NCBI RefSeq assembly: GCF_001544915.2 | Contig: NZ_FCOE02000003.1 | Location: 372,001 to 436,000 of the forward strand | Source: Caballeronia pedi | Lineage (GTDB): Bacteria > Pseudomonadota > Gammaproteobacteria > Burkholderiales > Burkholderiaceae | DNA length: 64,000 nucleotides | Direction: 5' to 3' | Shown here: one piece after another, positions 22,093 to 30,469 of the stretch | Layout of the letters: each line of letters starts with the position of its first letter | How positions within the stretch are numbered: position 1 is the stretch's first letter | Notes under the pieces: generated by a model | The model's database searches: none | What the model was told of the DNA's origin: nothing | What the model saw: only the letters and a program-made list of their open reading frames with translations | Position numbers and translations under genes: made by a program

Positions 22093-25041
22093 ATGAGCTT
22101 CGAGCTACCTGTTACGGTGCTACCCCTCTCCAAGTACCAGCAAAATGAGATTAAGTGGGCAGTTGAACATCAACTGGGAAGCGCCCATCCTTTCCTGAAC
22201 GAGAACGAGCTCTTCGAAGCCTTTGAAGCGTGGGGAACGCCGCCGCGAGGACGTACCTACATACTCGAATCTCGGATTAAGGCACCAACGAGAAGTCCTA
22301 AAGGAATGCACGGAGGAAACGTCAGGGGCCTCTACGTTTCTCGCAAAATGAAACGCGTGCTACTTACAGAAAGCGGAAGGGTCGAATTTCCCGCTGTGGT
22401 TCGCGCCGACTTTGACGGTGTTACTCGCGAGATTTATTGCCAGCCAATGCAAGTCGAGATACCAATGCTCATCACGCGACGGCGTAAGGATGGCACTCAA
22501 ACGGAGTACGTGCACACTGTTCCCTATACCCCGGACATCCTTCGATTGACGCTTTATGGGCCCCTCGTGGAGGAATGGAAAACGGAGGAGGAACTCGTCA
22601 ACTTCTCCAAGAGGTACTCGAACCGGTTCGTCAAACTCGATGGAACCTGGCACTGCCCTGAGAGGGAGGCGTACTTCAGGGAATTAGGTATCACGTATTG
22701 TGTCAGGTCATCAGAAGACCACCGAAGCCTCTTTCATTCGAATATACAACGATTGTGGGCATATCTCAAACCGAACTCGATGCCGCTGAGGGAGGATTCG
22801 GTGCAGGCCATTCAGAAAATCGTGGGACGGCGGGGGATGATGAGCGTCTTGGAACTGAACTCGCATGCATACCACCACAACGCGCCTTGGTGGGAAGACG
22901 TCGAGCTGCCAGCACCACAGGGTCAATTCACGGTCGACGACGTGGTTGCGGCAATAGCAGACCAGCGTCTTTTCATCGACCTCGATACAGAAGACCTCAC
23001 CAACCCTGGCAGCGCAATTGTCTGCTCGTCCGCGAAGCAACTTGAACTCTTGAAACTGCAGCGCCCTCCTCCCCACACGACGTGCGAGTATGTAGAGATG
23101 GTTGTTGATGTAGGGACCGAATTTGCGTTTCGGGGGCAGCCAGACACATTCGTAATCACGGCCATGCCGTTTGGGAAGATTTTCTACCGAAATACGGCTT
23201 CGACCATCTTCGAAGAGCTCTCCGACACGCAGTTCAAAAACGGCTTCTACCACGGCGACATCAACCTTCTGTCATCCATCAAGACTACACGCGAGCTTTT
23301 GGCTGCATGTCGATACATTCGCGACAAGGATGTCGACGAGGCGAATTGTCGATTTGAGCTAGTCCAGTCGATTCTCCAAGCAAGAGCTGGCCAGCAGCCA
23401 GAACCTCAACATGTACAAAGCTCACGAACAATTCAGCGCTGGATGAAATTGATGCGTGACGCGGGAGAATCTCATAGCCAGCAAATCTTGGCACTTGTGC
23501 CGGGAAGGAGACCTGGAAGGGGACCACAGGTTTCAACCCAAACCCTGTCGTTGATTGCGGAAATAGTTCAAGGGGCGAATAACCCTATCAACCCGCTGAC
23601 CAGCAGCCTGTTCGACACATTCCTGCGACTCGCCGGAGAGAGAGATATTAAGCTATGCTCTAGACCGACCTTCTATAAACACGCGGTCGAATTCCGGAAC
23701 ATAAAGGATACCGAAGGTGCGCGCCGCGCCTACTCTCTTGAGCCGGCCGTTTGGTATCTCTACCGAAATGACAGGGTCCATGGTGGCTGGCCGTTCCATC
23801 GCGTTCATATCGACCACACGCAGCTAGATATTATCATCAAGGTACAAGGTTACGGTGGTCGATACTACAAGTTGCGCCCGTGGCTGACGGTTGTTATGGA
23901 CGAGACAACGAGAGAAGTCTTGGCGATGTATCTCGCGAGTCATCACCCCAGTTCTGTGAGCTGCATGATGGCGATTCGTGCCATGGTCGCCATCCATCGA
24001 AGAGTTCCGGACATTATTGTCGTCGACAACGGGGTCGAATTCCGAGCATGGGCTTTTCGCAAGCTTTGCTTGCTCAACGGTATCCATGTGGAGTACAGAC
24101 CTGCGCATGAAGCACGATTCGGGGCGGTCATCGAGAGGCTCTTCGGCAGAACCAACACAGAACTCATACACGAGCTAGTCGGAAATACGAAGGCGCTGAA
24201 GCACGTCAGAGAGTTGACCAAGTCTGTGGACCCTATCCGGGCCGACCATTTGAGTTTCGTTGAATTGCATTGCCTGCTCGAGCACTACTTCTTCCGGCAG
24301 TACAACCGTGAAACCATTCATCCCGCTCATGACTTCACTCCTGAGCAGTATGCCAACGGACTCTTCGGCAGCATGGGGCGGAGACCCGAACGCCTCTGTG
24401 CCTACAATATGCAGTTCAAGTTGCAATCGCTCATTCCGGTTTATGGTAACAACGGTACTCGCACGATTGACTCCCGGATGGGGGTGCACGTAGGACGATT
24501 CTGGTACTGGGCAGACGAGTTCAAGGCAGCCCAGTACAAGGGTCGCAAGGTCGAGGTATACCAAGACCCATGGGACGTAAGCGTTGTGTACGCGGTGTTG
24601 CCGAACGGCGATTGGTGCCGGTGCATCTCTGCATTGCTCATGCAGTTCCGAGCTCTCACGCAGATTGAGTTGCGCTTTGCGCTCTATAAAGTCCGCTTAC
24701 GCCTCAAATCTGCACCGACGGCCGAGTTTGACGCAGTCCTTTCGGAGGTCTTGGAGGAGTCGATGACGCCAGCGGCTGAGGCGACTGGCGTGAGCCAAGA
24801 TTTCTATAAGCCGTACGGACTTGCCGCGATAGTGAGTCGACCGACAGAAGAGAAGGACGTCATCACGTCGCCGGCCCAACTCACACTGATGCGCGCGATG
24901 GAGGAGCACAAGTATGTTGCGCCTACGTCTGCCAAAGTCTCACGAGCGGAGCCGGGCCAAGGTACTTGCAAATCCGACGAAAAGCCGAGAAGATTCGAGA
25001 TGGTCGACTTCAAAACTATTAAAACTCGCGACCCTCTTTGA
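22093..25041 (+). CDS. tnsAB: Tn7-like transposase with fused TnsA endonuclease and TnsB DDE integrase (TnsAB)
   Basis: This 982-residue protein joins the two Tn7 strand-processing activities. The N-terminal ~230 residues look like TnsA, which cuts the 5' ends. They show glutamates E93/E98 in TESGRVEF, the CQPMQVEI strand, P147-D148 and the E161-W162-K163 (ExK) motif. The rest is TnsB-like: helix-turn-helix regions near 440-550, then the RNase-H core with D574 (HIDHTQLD), D645 (VVDNGVEF) and E681 (AVIERLFG). The 35-residue D-to-E spacing is as in DD35E enzymes. A Mu-type C-terminal beta barrel and a charged tail for contacting TnsC follow. All catalytic residues are present. The gene heads a tnsAB-tnsC-tniQ-tniQ array. 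Codon use is less GC-biased than in the T6SS genes, consistent with transfer. Confidence 0.93.
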   Translation: MSFELPVTVLPLSKYQQNEIKWAVEHQLGSAHPFLNENELFEAFEAWGTPPRGRTYILESRIKAPTRSPKGMHGGNVRGLYVSRKMKRVLLTESGRVEFPAVVRADFDGVTREIYCQPMQVEIPMLITRRRKDGTQTEYVHTVPYTPDILRLTLYGPLVEEWKTEEELVNFSKRYSNRFVKLDGTWHCPEREAYFRELGITYCVRSSEDHRSLFHSNIQRLWAYLKPNSMPLREDSVQAIQKIVGRRGMMSVLELNSHAYHHNAPWWEDVELPAPQGQFTVDDVVAAIADQRLFIDLDTEDLTNPGSAIVCSSAKQLELLKLQRPPPHTTCEYVEMVVDVGTEFAFRGQPDTFVITAMPFGKIFYRNTASTIFEELSDTQFKNGFYHGDINLLSSIKTTRELLAACRYIRDKDVDEANCRFELVQSILQARAGQQPEPQHVQSSRTIQRWMKLMRDAGESHSQQILALVPGRRPGRGPQVSTQTLSLIAEIVQGANNPINPLTSSLFDTFLRLAGERDIKLCSRPTFYKHAVEFRNIKDTEGARRAYSLEPAVWYLYRNDRVHGGWPFHRVHIDHTQLDIIIKVQGYGGRYYKLRPWLTVVMDETTREVLAMYLASHHPSSVSCMMAIRAMVAIHRRVPDIIVVDNGVEFRAWAFRKLCLLNGIHVEYRPAHEARFGAVIERLFGRTNTELIHELVGNTKALKHVRELTKSVDPIRADHLSFVELHCLLEHYFFRQYNRETIHPAHDFTPEQYANGLFGSMGRRPERLCAYNMQFKLQSLIPVYGNNGTRTIDSRMGVHVGRFWYWADEFKAAQYKGRKVEVYQDPWDVSVVYAVLPNGDWCRCISALLMQFRALTQIELRFALYKVRLRLKSAPTAEFDAVLSEVLEESMTPAAEATGVSQDFYKPYGLAAIVSRPTEEKDVITSPAQLTLMRAMEEHKYVAPTSAKVSRAEPGQGTCKSDEKPRRFEMVDFKTIKTRDPL

Positions 25042-25061
25042 GAGATTTAGGAGGTGAGGAA

Positions 25062-25292
25062 ATGGTTCCCTCGAAGCAATTTGCCGTACGTGATAGGGCG
25101 ATTGCGGGATACCCTGACGACAGGGGTGCCTACATGCAAACGCTGTATGTTCCGCATAGCACGTTTGTCGCTTTGGACGATGAGGCCATGAAGTGCATGG
25201 CTGCCGGCACAAGGCAAGCACTCAGTCTAGTTTTTGGACCGTCGGGAATTGGCAAATCACCGGTTCGTGCCGGTGTGAAGCGCCGTCGATGA
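25062..25292 (+). pseudogene. Truncated second tnsC copy (N-terminus only)
   Basis: An ATG preceded by AGGAGGTGAGG opens a 76-codon frame that parallels the start of the intact tnsC: RDRAIAGYPDD and YMQTLYVPHSTF against RERAIAGSPQD and YMREIYVPHRNF. It ends just after a Walker A motif (GPSGIGKS). The rest of the ATPase is missing, so it cannot work as TnsC. Its ribosome-binding site is intact, so a short peptide may be made. Confidence 0.85.
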
Positions 25293-25366
25293 CGAAAGTC
25301 TCTAGACGAGCCAGCCAGTCCACCTGCAATTCCGATAAGCCGCGAAGACTCAAGATGGGCGACTGA
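25292..25366 (+). pseudogene. Second, diverged copy of the tnsAB 3' end
   Basis: Translation from 25292 reads TKVSRRASQSTCNSDKPRRL and then KMGD before a stop. The true end of TnsAB contains AKVSRAEPGQGTCKSDEKPR followed by RFEMVD. The match with several differences shows a fragment from a related element, located between the truncated and intact tnsC copies. Confidence 0.8.
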
Positions 25367-25414
25367 AAAACGACTTGAACTCTTGACCTCGCTGGAAGGT
25401 TGAGGAGGCGTCAA

Positions 25415-26482
25415 ATGCTTACGTCAGACCAAGCTGCAGCGCGTGAAAGGGCGATAGCGGGCTCACCTCAGGACAAAGAAGCCTACATGCGTGAGATTTA
25501 CGTTCCGCACCGAAATTTCGACCGGGTAGATAGCGAAGCGAAAACCTGCTTGACTGCGGGAACGGGGTTGGCCATCGTTATGGTTGTCGGGCCGCCCGGT
25601 GCTGGAAAGACCACGTTTGGCCGGTTCCAATTGAGAGAACTTCTCAGGCGATATGCCGCCCAAATTCATCATAGCCGCTCATTCATTCCGGCTACCATGG
25701 CGACGCTCGACACACCGCAAAAGAATCGGGAACTCAACTGGACACTTTTATACAGCCGCCTCTGCAGAGCACTTAGGGCGCCAAGCCCGCTTGACGGCTA
25801 CACCGTTGAACAGACTGACACGCAATCTTTCGACATGCTCAAACAGGCGAAGCTGTTCTTCGAAGCGGCCCTAAACTACCGTGGCCTCCGCCACCTCATC
25901 CTCGACGAAATCATCTACCTCACAGCATCATCAACAGAGCCGTTCTACTACGGTGAGTTCTTTAAATCGTTGGCAAATCGTTCGGGGTTCAATCTGTTGC
26001 TTCTGGGCAATTACGGATGCGAAAGAATTGCAGTAGCAAGTGGTGCCTTGGCGCGCCGCGTCATTGTCCTGGAGTACCCTAGATACAAGGCCAACAACGA
26101 CGACTATAAAGAATACTGCAAATTTGTTGCCAGCATCCTTCCTCTACTGCCCTTTCGCTTCGAGGTAGATGTCGAGGAGCATCAACAATACCTGTTCGAG
26201 TCGAGCATCGGGCTACCCGGCTTAACTGTGAACATCCTTTTCGAAGCCTGCAGTCGTTGTAATGAGGCTCGATTTCCACGGTGGGACGACCGCTATTTAA
26301 GACTATCGATGCCATCGGACGAGGCACATGACCAGTTACTTAAAGAAACACTTATTGGAGAAATGAAGATTGAAAGATTTCTGAGGTCTGGAGATAAGCA
26401 TAACTATAATTCCGAAGATATCATTCTAAGCCGAATTCTGGCTGAACAGTCGCAAGAATCGGAACGACAACGAGGTAAGTAA
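25415..26482 (+). CDS. tnsC: TnsC-like AAA+ ATPase transposition regulator
   Basis: TnsC/TniB ATPases polymerise on target DNA and link the target selector (TniQ/TnsD) to the transposase. The 355-residue protein has Walker A VGPPGAGKTTF, Walker B LILDEIIYL and a sensor-like LLLGNYG strand. The ATG at 25415 follows AGGAGG by six bases; a TTG at 25400 is the alternative. The stop abuts the first tniQ start (TAAATG). A truncated relative lies just upstream, so this gene may come from a different donor element than the tnsAB gene before it. Confidence 0.9.
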   Translation: MLTSDQAAARERAIAGSPQDKEAYMREIYVPHRNFDRVDSEAKTCLTAGTGLAIVMVVGPPGAGKTTFGRFQLRELLRRYAAQIHHSRSFIPATMATLDTPQKNRELNWTLLYSRLCRALRAPSPLDGYTVEQTDTQSFDMLKQAKLFFEAALNYRGLRHLILDEIIYLTASSTEPFYYGEFFKSLANRSGFNLLLLGNYGCERIAVASGALARRVIVLEYPRYKANNDDYKEYCKFVASILPLLPFRFEVDVEEHQQYLFESSIGLPGLTVNILFEACSRCNEARFPRWDDRYLRLSMPSDEAHDQLLKETLIGEMKIERFLRSGDKHNYNSEDIILSRILAEQSQESERQRGK

Positions 26483-27847
26483 ATGCCCGGCGAGGAAAAT
26501 GGCTCAGCGTGCTTACCCGGGGGATGGCCCGAAGGTTATCCCCCGCGCTCTGCGCTTTTTGACGTTGAGCCGGAGGGGGTCTGCGGAGCAAGCTTCGAAA
26601 GCCTCTACAGCGTTTTTCGCCGTACGAGCGCTGCACATTTGATGCGGCCATTTACGCTGGCGAACAGGTCGGTGACACCCCTCTTCGGACCTTCGAAGAA
26701 TAGTGCCTCGCACTACGCCGAAGAATGGTCGCTCTCAGTGATGAACGGCGTTGGGAAGCTCACCGAGCGTTGGTTGGTCGCGCTGTCGCAGCTTACGCTG
26801 CGCAACGACCTTTACCTGCATACACTGTTTCCATTGCGGCATTTAATTCCTTATAAGGGATTGTTATGTCGGCGAGAAAGATTTTGCCCCGATTGCTTCA
26901 GAGATGACGAACGGACGAAGAGACCAAAGTATCATCGGCTGCTTTGGGCAATCACGTGTGTCGAAGCTTGCCCGCTCCATGGGACACTCTTGCAAGAGGA
27001 AGCAAAAATCGAAAGTCGTCGCAATTATCCATACTGGCTGCCTGGCGTAGCGAGGACCACAGGACGGAGCCTTTCGGAATTGCCAAGTGTTCCAGCCCCG
27101 CCGGTCAAAATTCGCATCGCGAAGCTTGTAGCGGACCTACTCGATGACGTTCATCGTAATCCTGAGGCATTTCGCGATTCCGTCTGCGCCATTCCGTCGT
27201 TCCTGTGGTACGCAACTGATTTCCTGTTCGACAGGATTCCGGCGCATTTTGCGAATCACATCGGCGTAACCAAATCCAGCCTTCACGGCTGGATGACTGG
27301 GAAGAATCTCCCGTCTCTCCCTAGGCTCTCGCTTATAGCGCATTGCTGCGGATGCACCCTGCCCGATGTGCTCTTGGGTAACAAGGTCTTCCTCAAAAAG
27401 ATTGAGCGATATGACCAAGCGCCAAAAACGCCACGACGAGCGTCTGAATCCATGACCGACGAAGAGATAATCCAAGCTCTCGACGATAGCATCGAAAGAG
27501 ACGACGACGAGTCTGCTTTCGAAATCGCGCGTAGACTTGGACTCAACCATAGGCGTGTGAAGAAGCTCGCGCCTGACCGATGGGCGATGCTTGTTCAGCG
27601 TCGTATCCGAAGGAGAACTCATCGTCGAGTAGCGAACGAAGACTACAGATTCTCCCTGTTTTATCAGTCTTTCAAAGATATTCAAGACCGTGGCGTATAC
27701 CCGTCGCGGCGACTTGTAGCCGAGGATGTGTTCAAACGTACTGGTGTGGCGTTGCGATTCACAGACAGGTTTCTTCAGAGAGCCCACGTTCTTAGCGGAA
27801 CTCAACTGCGGCATCGGGAAGCAGTATGTCGTACAACGAACGTATAA
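26483..27847 (+). CDS. tniQ: TniQ/TnsD-like target-selection protein 1 (one C-terminal module)
   Basis: TniQ-family proteins choose the insertion site and recruit TnsC. In 454 residues there is a TniQ domain starting PGGWPEGYPPRSALF and containing the zinc-binding signature FCPDCFRDDE followed by CVEACPLHG. Near residues 255-295 there is a helix-turn-helix-like segment (SSLHGWMTGKNLPSLPRLSL, then LLGNK). The C-terminal ~130 residues form one module (RFSLFYQSFKDIQDRGVYPS, then DVFKRTG and FLQRAHVLS). The second TniQ carries two such modules. The start abuts the tnsC stop. One of the two probably recognises a fixed attachment site and the other a different target, as TnsD and TniQ do in related elements; this is inference. 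Confidence 0.9.
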   Translation: MPGEENGSACLPGGWPEGYPPRSALFDVEPEGVCGASFESLYSVFRRTSAAHLMRPFTLANRSVTPLFGPSKNSASHYAEEWSLSVMNGVGKLTERWLVALSQLTLRNDLYLHTLFPLRHLIPYKGLLCRRERFCPDCFRDDERTKRPKYHRLLWAITCVEACPLHGTLLQEEAKIESRRNYPYWLPGVARTTGRSLSELPSVPAPPVKIRIAKLVADLLDDVHRNPEAFRDSVCAIPSFLWYATDFLFDRIPAHFANHIGVTKSSLHGWMTGKNLPSLPRLSLIAHCCGCTLPDVLLGNKVFLKKIERYDQAPKTPRRASESMTDEEIIQALDDSIERDDDESAFEIARRLGLNHRRVKKLAPDRWAMLVQRRIRRRTHRRVANEDYRFSLFYQSFKDIQDRGVYPSRRLVAEDVFKRTGVALRFTDRFLQRAHVLSGTQLRHREAVCRTTNV

Positions 27848-27876
27848 GAAAGAACGCTGGTGGCAGCAGATAGGTG

Positions 27877-29733
27877 ATGTCAACTCAAGAAGTTGGTATG
27901 GATTCGTTCAAGGATATTGGCGAACAAGCGCCTTTCGAATTAGTGCCTGGCGGCTGGCCGGACGACTCCCCTGCTCGTTCTGCCTTGTTTGACGTTGCCC
28001 CGGAGGGATTCTGCGGAGCCAATTACGAGGACCTGTTCAGCCTATTCAAGCGAACAAGCGTTGCGCACCTGATGTCGCCTGTCGCGCTTGCCCGTCAGCT
28101 AATCGCCCCGTTAGCTGTACCTCCAGGACGAAAGTGGCTTCAGCGAGGAGACGGGCGTTACTTCGCCTTGATGAACGGCAACGGGGTCGTGGCAGCGCAC
28201 TGGTCTAATGCTCTAGAGCGACTCTTGTTGCGAAACGACCTACATCTACGAACGCTCCTTCCCCTCCGCAGACTGCTTCCATCGTGGAATTTGCTTAGCG
28301 CGGGCGAGTTGTACTGCCCCGAGTGCTACCGCGAAGACGAGGGTGCAAATCGTCCGAGATACCACCGATTGCTCTGGTGCATCCGCTGCGTTCAAGCATG
28401 TCCACTTCATGGCACGCTGCTCCGGAAGGTTCCCGAGCATGAGCGAGCGCAGTATCTCCGGGATTGCCGGCTGCCCGGTGTGTCGCAGCAGACTGGAGGA
28501 AGCTTAGCGTCTAAGACCACGACTGCCGCTCCGCTGCACAAGATTGAAACCGCCAAGCTAGTTGCTGAGTTGCTTGATGACGTTCTCCACGCGTCCGTAA
28601 TTTTTGAGTCGAATTCGCTGGTATCGCGGTTTCTAGGCTACGCGGCCGAGTGCATTGATGGAGGCCTGGTGGCCCGGCAAGCGAAACGACTAGACATGCC
28701 TGAAGGGAGAGTTCTTGCGTGGATGGCGGGCACGGCTCGCCCGTCGCTATCCGAATTGTTAAGAATAGCAAGGGTGTTCGAGTGCAGCATCACGGACGTT
28801 CTGTTTGGCAACAAGTTCATCCTCAAAGCTCAAAGCGTGGCTTCACACCAAACGCCGGAGCCTAACAACAAGCGTGTTGTTTTAGTCGAACTCGAACACG
28901 TGTCCACGAAGATTTTGGAGATGCTACAGACGCAGGAGTGCACGGACGTGACGGCTGCGGCGGAAAGCCTTGGCTTCTCGAAGTACCAGCTACGCGACGC
29001 TGCGCCCGATGCATATGCGACGTTAGTTGAACACTGCGCTGAAGCACAAGCGCGGCTTGACCTTGAAAGCTCAGAGCTGCGCTTCTCGGAGTTCCTGCGT
29101 TCATTTATGAGGTTGCAGCAGAATGGCGAGTACCCCACTCGCGCTAAGGTCGCAGCGGATGTGTTTGAACGAACTGGCATTGTGATTGCCTATTACGATA
29201 ACTTCTTAGCGCGGGCACATGCGCTTAGTCCCGTGGCTGCACGTCGCGGCAAACCGCCTTTAGCGGCGAACAGCACTAGCCCTGGAAACCCACCGACCAA
29301 GAGGTCACCCGAAGAATTTGCACAAGAGGTACGCGAACTGATTCGGGCTGGCACATGCAAAGATGTAAGAACCGCAGCGGAAATTCTCGGTGTAAGCATG
29401 GCCGCTCTAAGGACGCTGATTCCTGAAGCCTATTCTGAGATGGCTCGGCACTTTGCTGAAGTCCAACGCCTCGACAGGGAAGAGAGGTCCGAACAGCGCT
29501 TCTCAGAATTTCATAAGTCGTTTGTCAGCGTCCAGTCCAGGGGGTTGTACCCCTCCCGAGAAAGAGTCGCCCGCGACGTCTTCGAACGGACTGGCCTTGT
29601 TATTCGACAGCACGACGAGTTCCTGTGGCGGGCGCATCAACTCAGCCCACCGGCCAAGCCGCGGGGGAGATTGCCAGTCGCCAACCTCGTGAAGGTCAAG
29701 CCAGGTCGACATCGAAGGAAAAATTCGGGCTAA
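27877..29733 (+). CDS. tniQ: TniQ/TnsD-like target-selection protein 2 (two C-terminal modules)
   Basis: This is a paralogue of the preceding gene: PGGWPDDSPARSALFDVAPE at the start, zinc signature YCPECYREDE plus CVQACPLHG, and the same helix-turn-helix-like segment (GRVLAWMAGTARPSLSELLR). At 618 residues it is longer because the C-terminal module is present twice, at about residues 330-455 and 470-600. Both end alike (DVFERTG, then a RAH-LSP block). The modules probably bind target DNA, so two would give a longer or bipartite site. The ATG at 27877 is chosen; a GTG at 27874 or ATG at 27898 are possible. A T-run follows the stop by 8 nt, but only a weak hairpin precedes it. Confidence 0.9.
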   Translation: MSTQEVGMDSFKDIGEQAPFELVPGGWPDDSPARSALFDVAPEGFCGANYEDLFSLFKRTSVAHLMSPVALARQLIAPLAVPPGRKWLQRGDGRYFALMNGNGVVAAHWSNALERLLLRNDLHLRTLLPLRRLLPSWNLLSAGELYCPECYREDEGANRPRYHRLLWCIRCVQACPLHGTLLRKVPEHERAQYLRDCRLPGVSQQTGGSLASKTTTAAPLHKIETAKLVAELLDDVLHASVIFESNSLVSRFLGYAAECIDGGLVARQAKRLDMPEGRVLAWMAGTARPSLSELLRIARVFECSITDVLFGNKFILKAQSVASHQTPEPNNKRVVLVELEHVSTKILEMLQTQECTDVTAAAESLGFSKYQLRDAAPDAYATLVEHCAEAQARLDLESSELRFSEFLRSFMRLQQNGEYPTRAKVAADVFERTGIVIAYYDNFLARAHALSPVAARRGKPPLAANSTSPGNPPTKRSPEEFAQEVRELIRAGTCKDVRTAAEILGVSMAALRTLIPEAYSEMARHFAEVQRLDREERSEQRFSEFHKSFVSVQSRGLYPSRERVARDVFERTGLVIRQHDEFLWRAHQLSPPAKPRGRLPVANLVKVKPGRHRRKNSG

Positions 29734-30246
29734 CCCTAACTTTTTTTTGTTTAGTAAAGCAATAGCTGTCCATTGCGACACCTTTTGCTTTATTTCACAC
29801 TATGACAATGCGTTAGGTGGGCTTCAGTCTCACCGCCACACCCAGTAGAACTTGCACTCTGATTCTGCATACCTTTCTTCGATTTGAGGCCGGGCTTTTT
29901 ACCGAACCGACCGTTCCATATTCGAATGGATTGATCCGCTTGGCCTGAAGATTCGGCGTCGAAAGCGACAACCCTTCACGCTGCCGGGCGTCGCACGCAC
30001 TCTTACCGCGGGCGAAATGGCGAAAAATTCTATTCGCCAGTTTTATTGCTCAGGGACGCTTTTCACTAAAAATGTCATCGCAAAATATATATTATTGGAC
30101 TTAAATCTAAAATAAATCCACGTAATTCCGCGAAGAATAACGCTTGATTGCGTTTAACCCAATCGGGTCTGCGAAATGAACTGTCGCTCTTTGGAGCGTA
30201 ATAGCGGAAGCGGTTTTAAGTAGGCCCATTCCTTACGGAGCGCTTC
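29734..30246. other. AT-rich gap with Rhs fragments
   Basis: No intact gene is present. The plus strand encodes FEWIDPLGLK around 29920-29950, the conserved junction between an Rhs core and its variable toxin. A 34-bp piece at 29967-30000 is identical to part of the intact rhs gene. The remainder is AT-rich and resembles DNA around exchanged Rhs tips. The right end of the transposon may also lie here, for example ending in TATGACA at 29807. Confidence 0.6.
29967..30000. repeat. 34-bp perfect copy of rhs sequence
   Basis: The segment from GACAACCCTTCACG to CGCACGCAC is identical to 33765-33798 inside the rhs gene, in the same orientation. The flanking bases differ at once on both sides. In rhs it encodes part of [10 protein letters not shown] perfect 34-bp match is very unlikely by chance and marks a leftover of recombination or an earlier Rhs copy. 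Confidence 0.9.
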
Positions 30247-30432
30247 GTGATCACTCAGCAGTCACGGCGATTCCAGCGCAACTGGCACAAGCCAGCGCAT
30301 CTGCGCACCGAGCCACCGCATTTTCCATGGATGAAGCTCGCTGGAAGGTGGATTGAACAGACGGGCTTCAACGCGGGACAGCGCGTAAAAATCGCCATCG
30401 AACACGGGCGGCTTGCGATTACCGCTGAATGA
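30247..30432 (+). CDS. symE: SymE-family toxin-like protein
   Basis: The 61-residue protein contains PWMKLAGRWIEQTGFNAGQ followed by IEHGRLAITAE, the standard SymE core (P-W-L-x-L-x-G-x-W-L, then a GF-x-x-G-x turn and a final ExGxL strand). SymE is an AbrB-fold protein, toxic when over-expressed. In Burkholderia SymE-like genes often sit next to Rhs or polymorphic toxin loci, as here. The GTG start has CGGAG seven bases upstream. No antisense SymR-type RNA could be identified by eye. Confidence 0.75.
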   Translation: MITQQSRRFQRNWHKPAHLRTEPPHFPWMKLAGRWIEQTGFNAGQRVKIAIEHGRLAITAE

Positions 30433-30469
30433 ATGGAGAGGCTGCATTTTGCGGCCCTTATTTATAGCT

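Noticed and set aside
25062..25292. Truncated tnsC as an intact small regulatory gene
   Set aside because: It ends right after Walker A and is followed by a second tnsAB tail, so recombination debris is the simpler explanation.
29727..29750. T-run after the second tniQ as a rho-independent terminator
   Set aside because: Only a three-pair stem (GGG/CCC) precedes the T-run, too weak to call.
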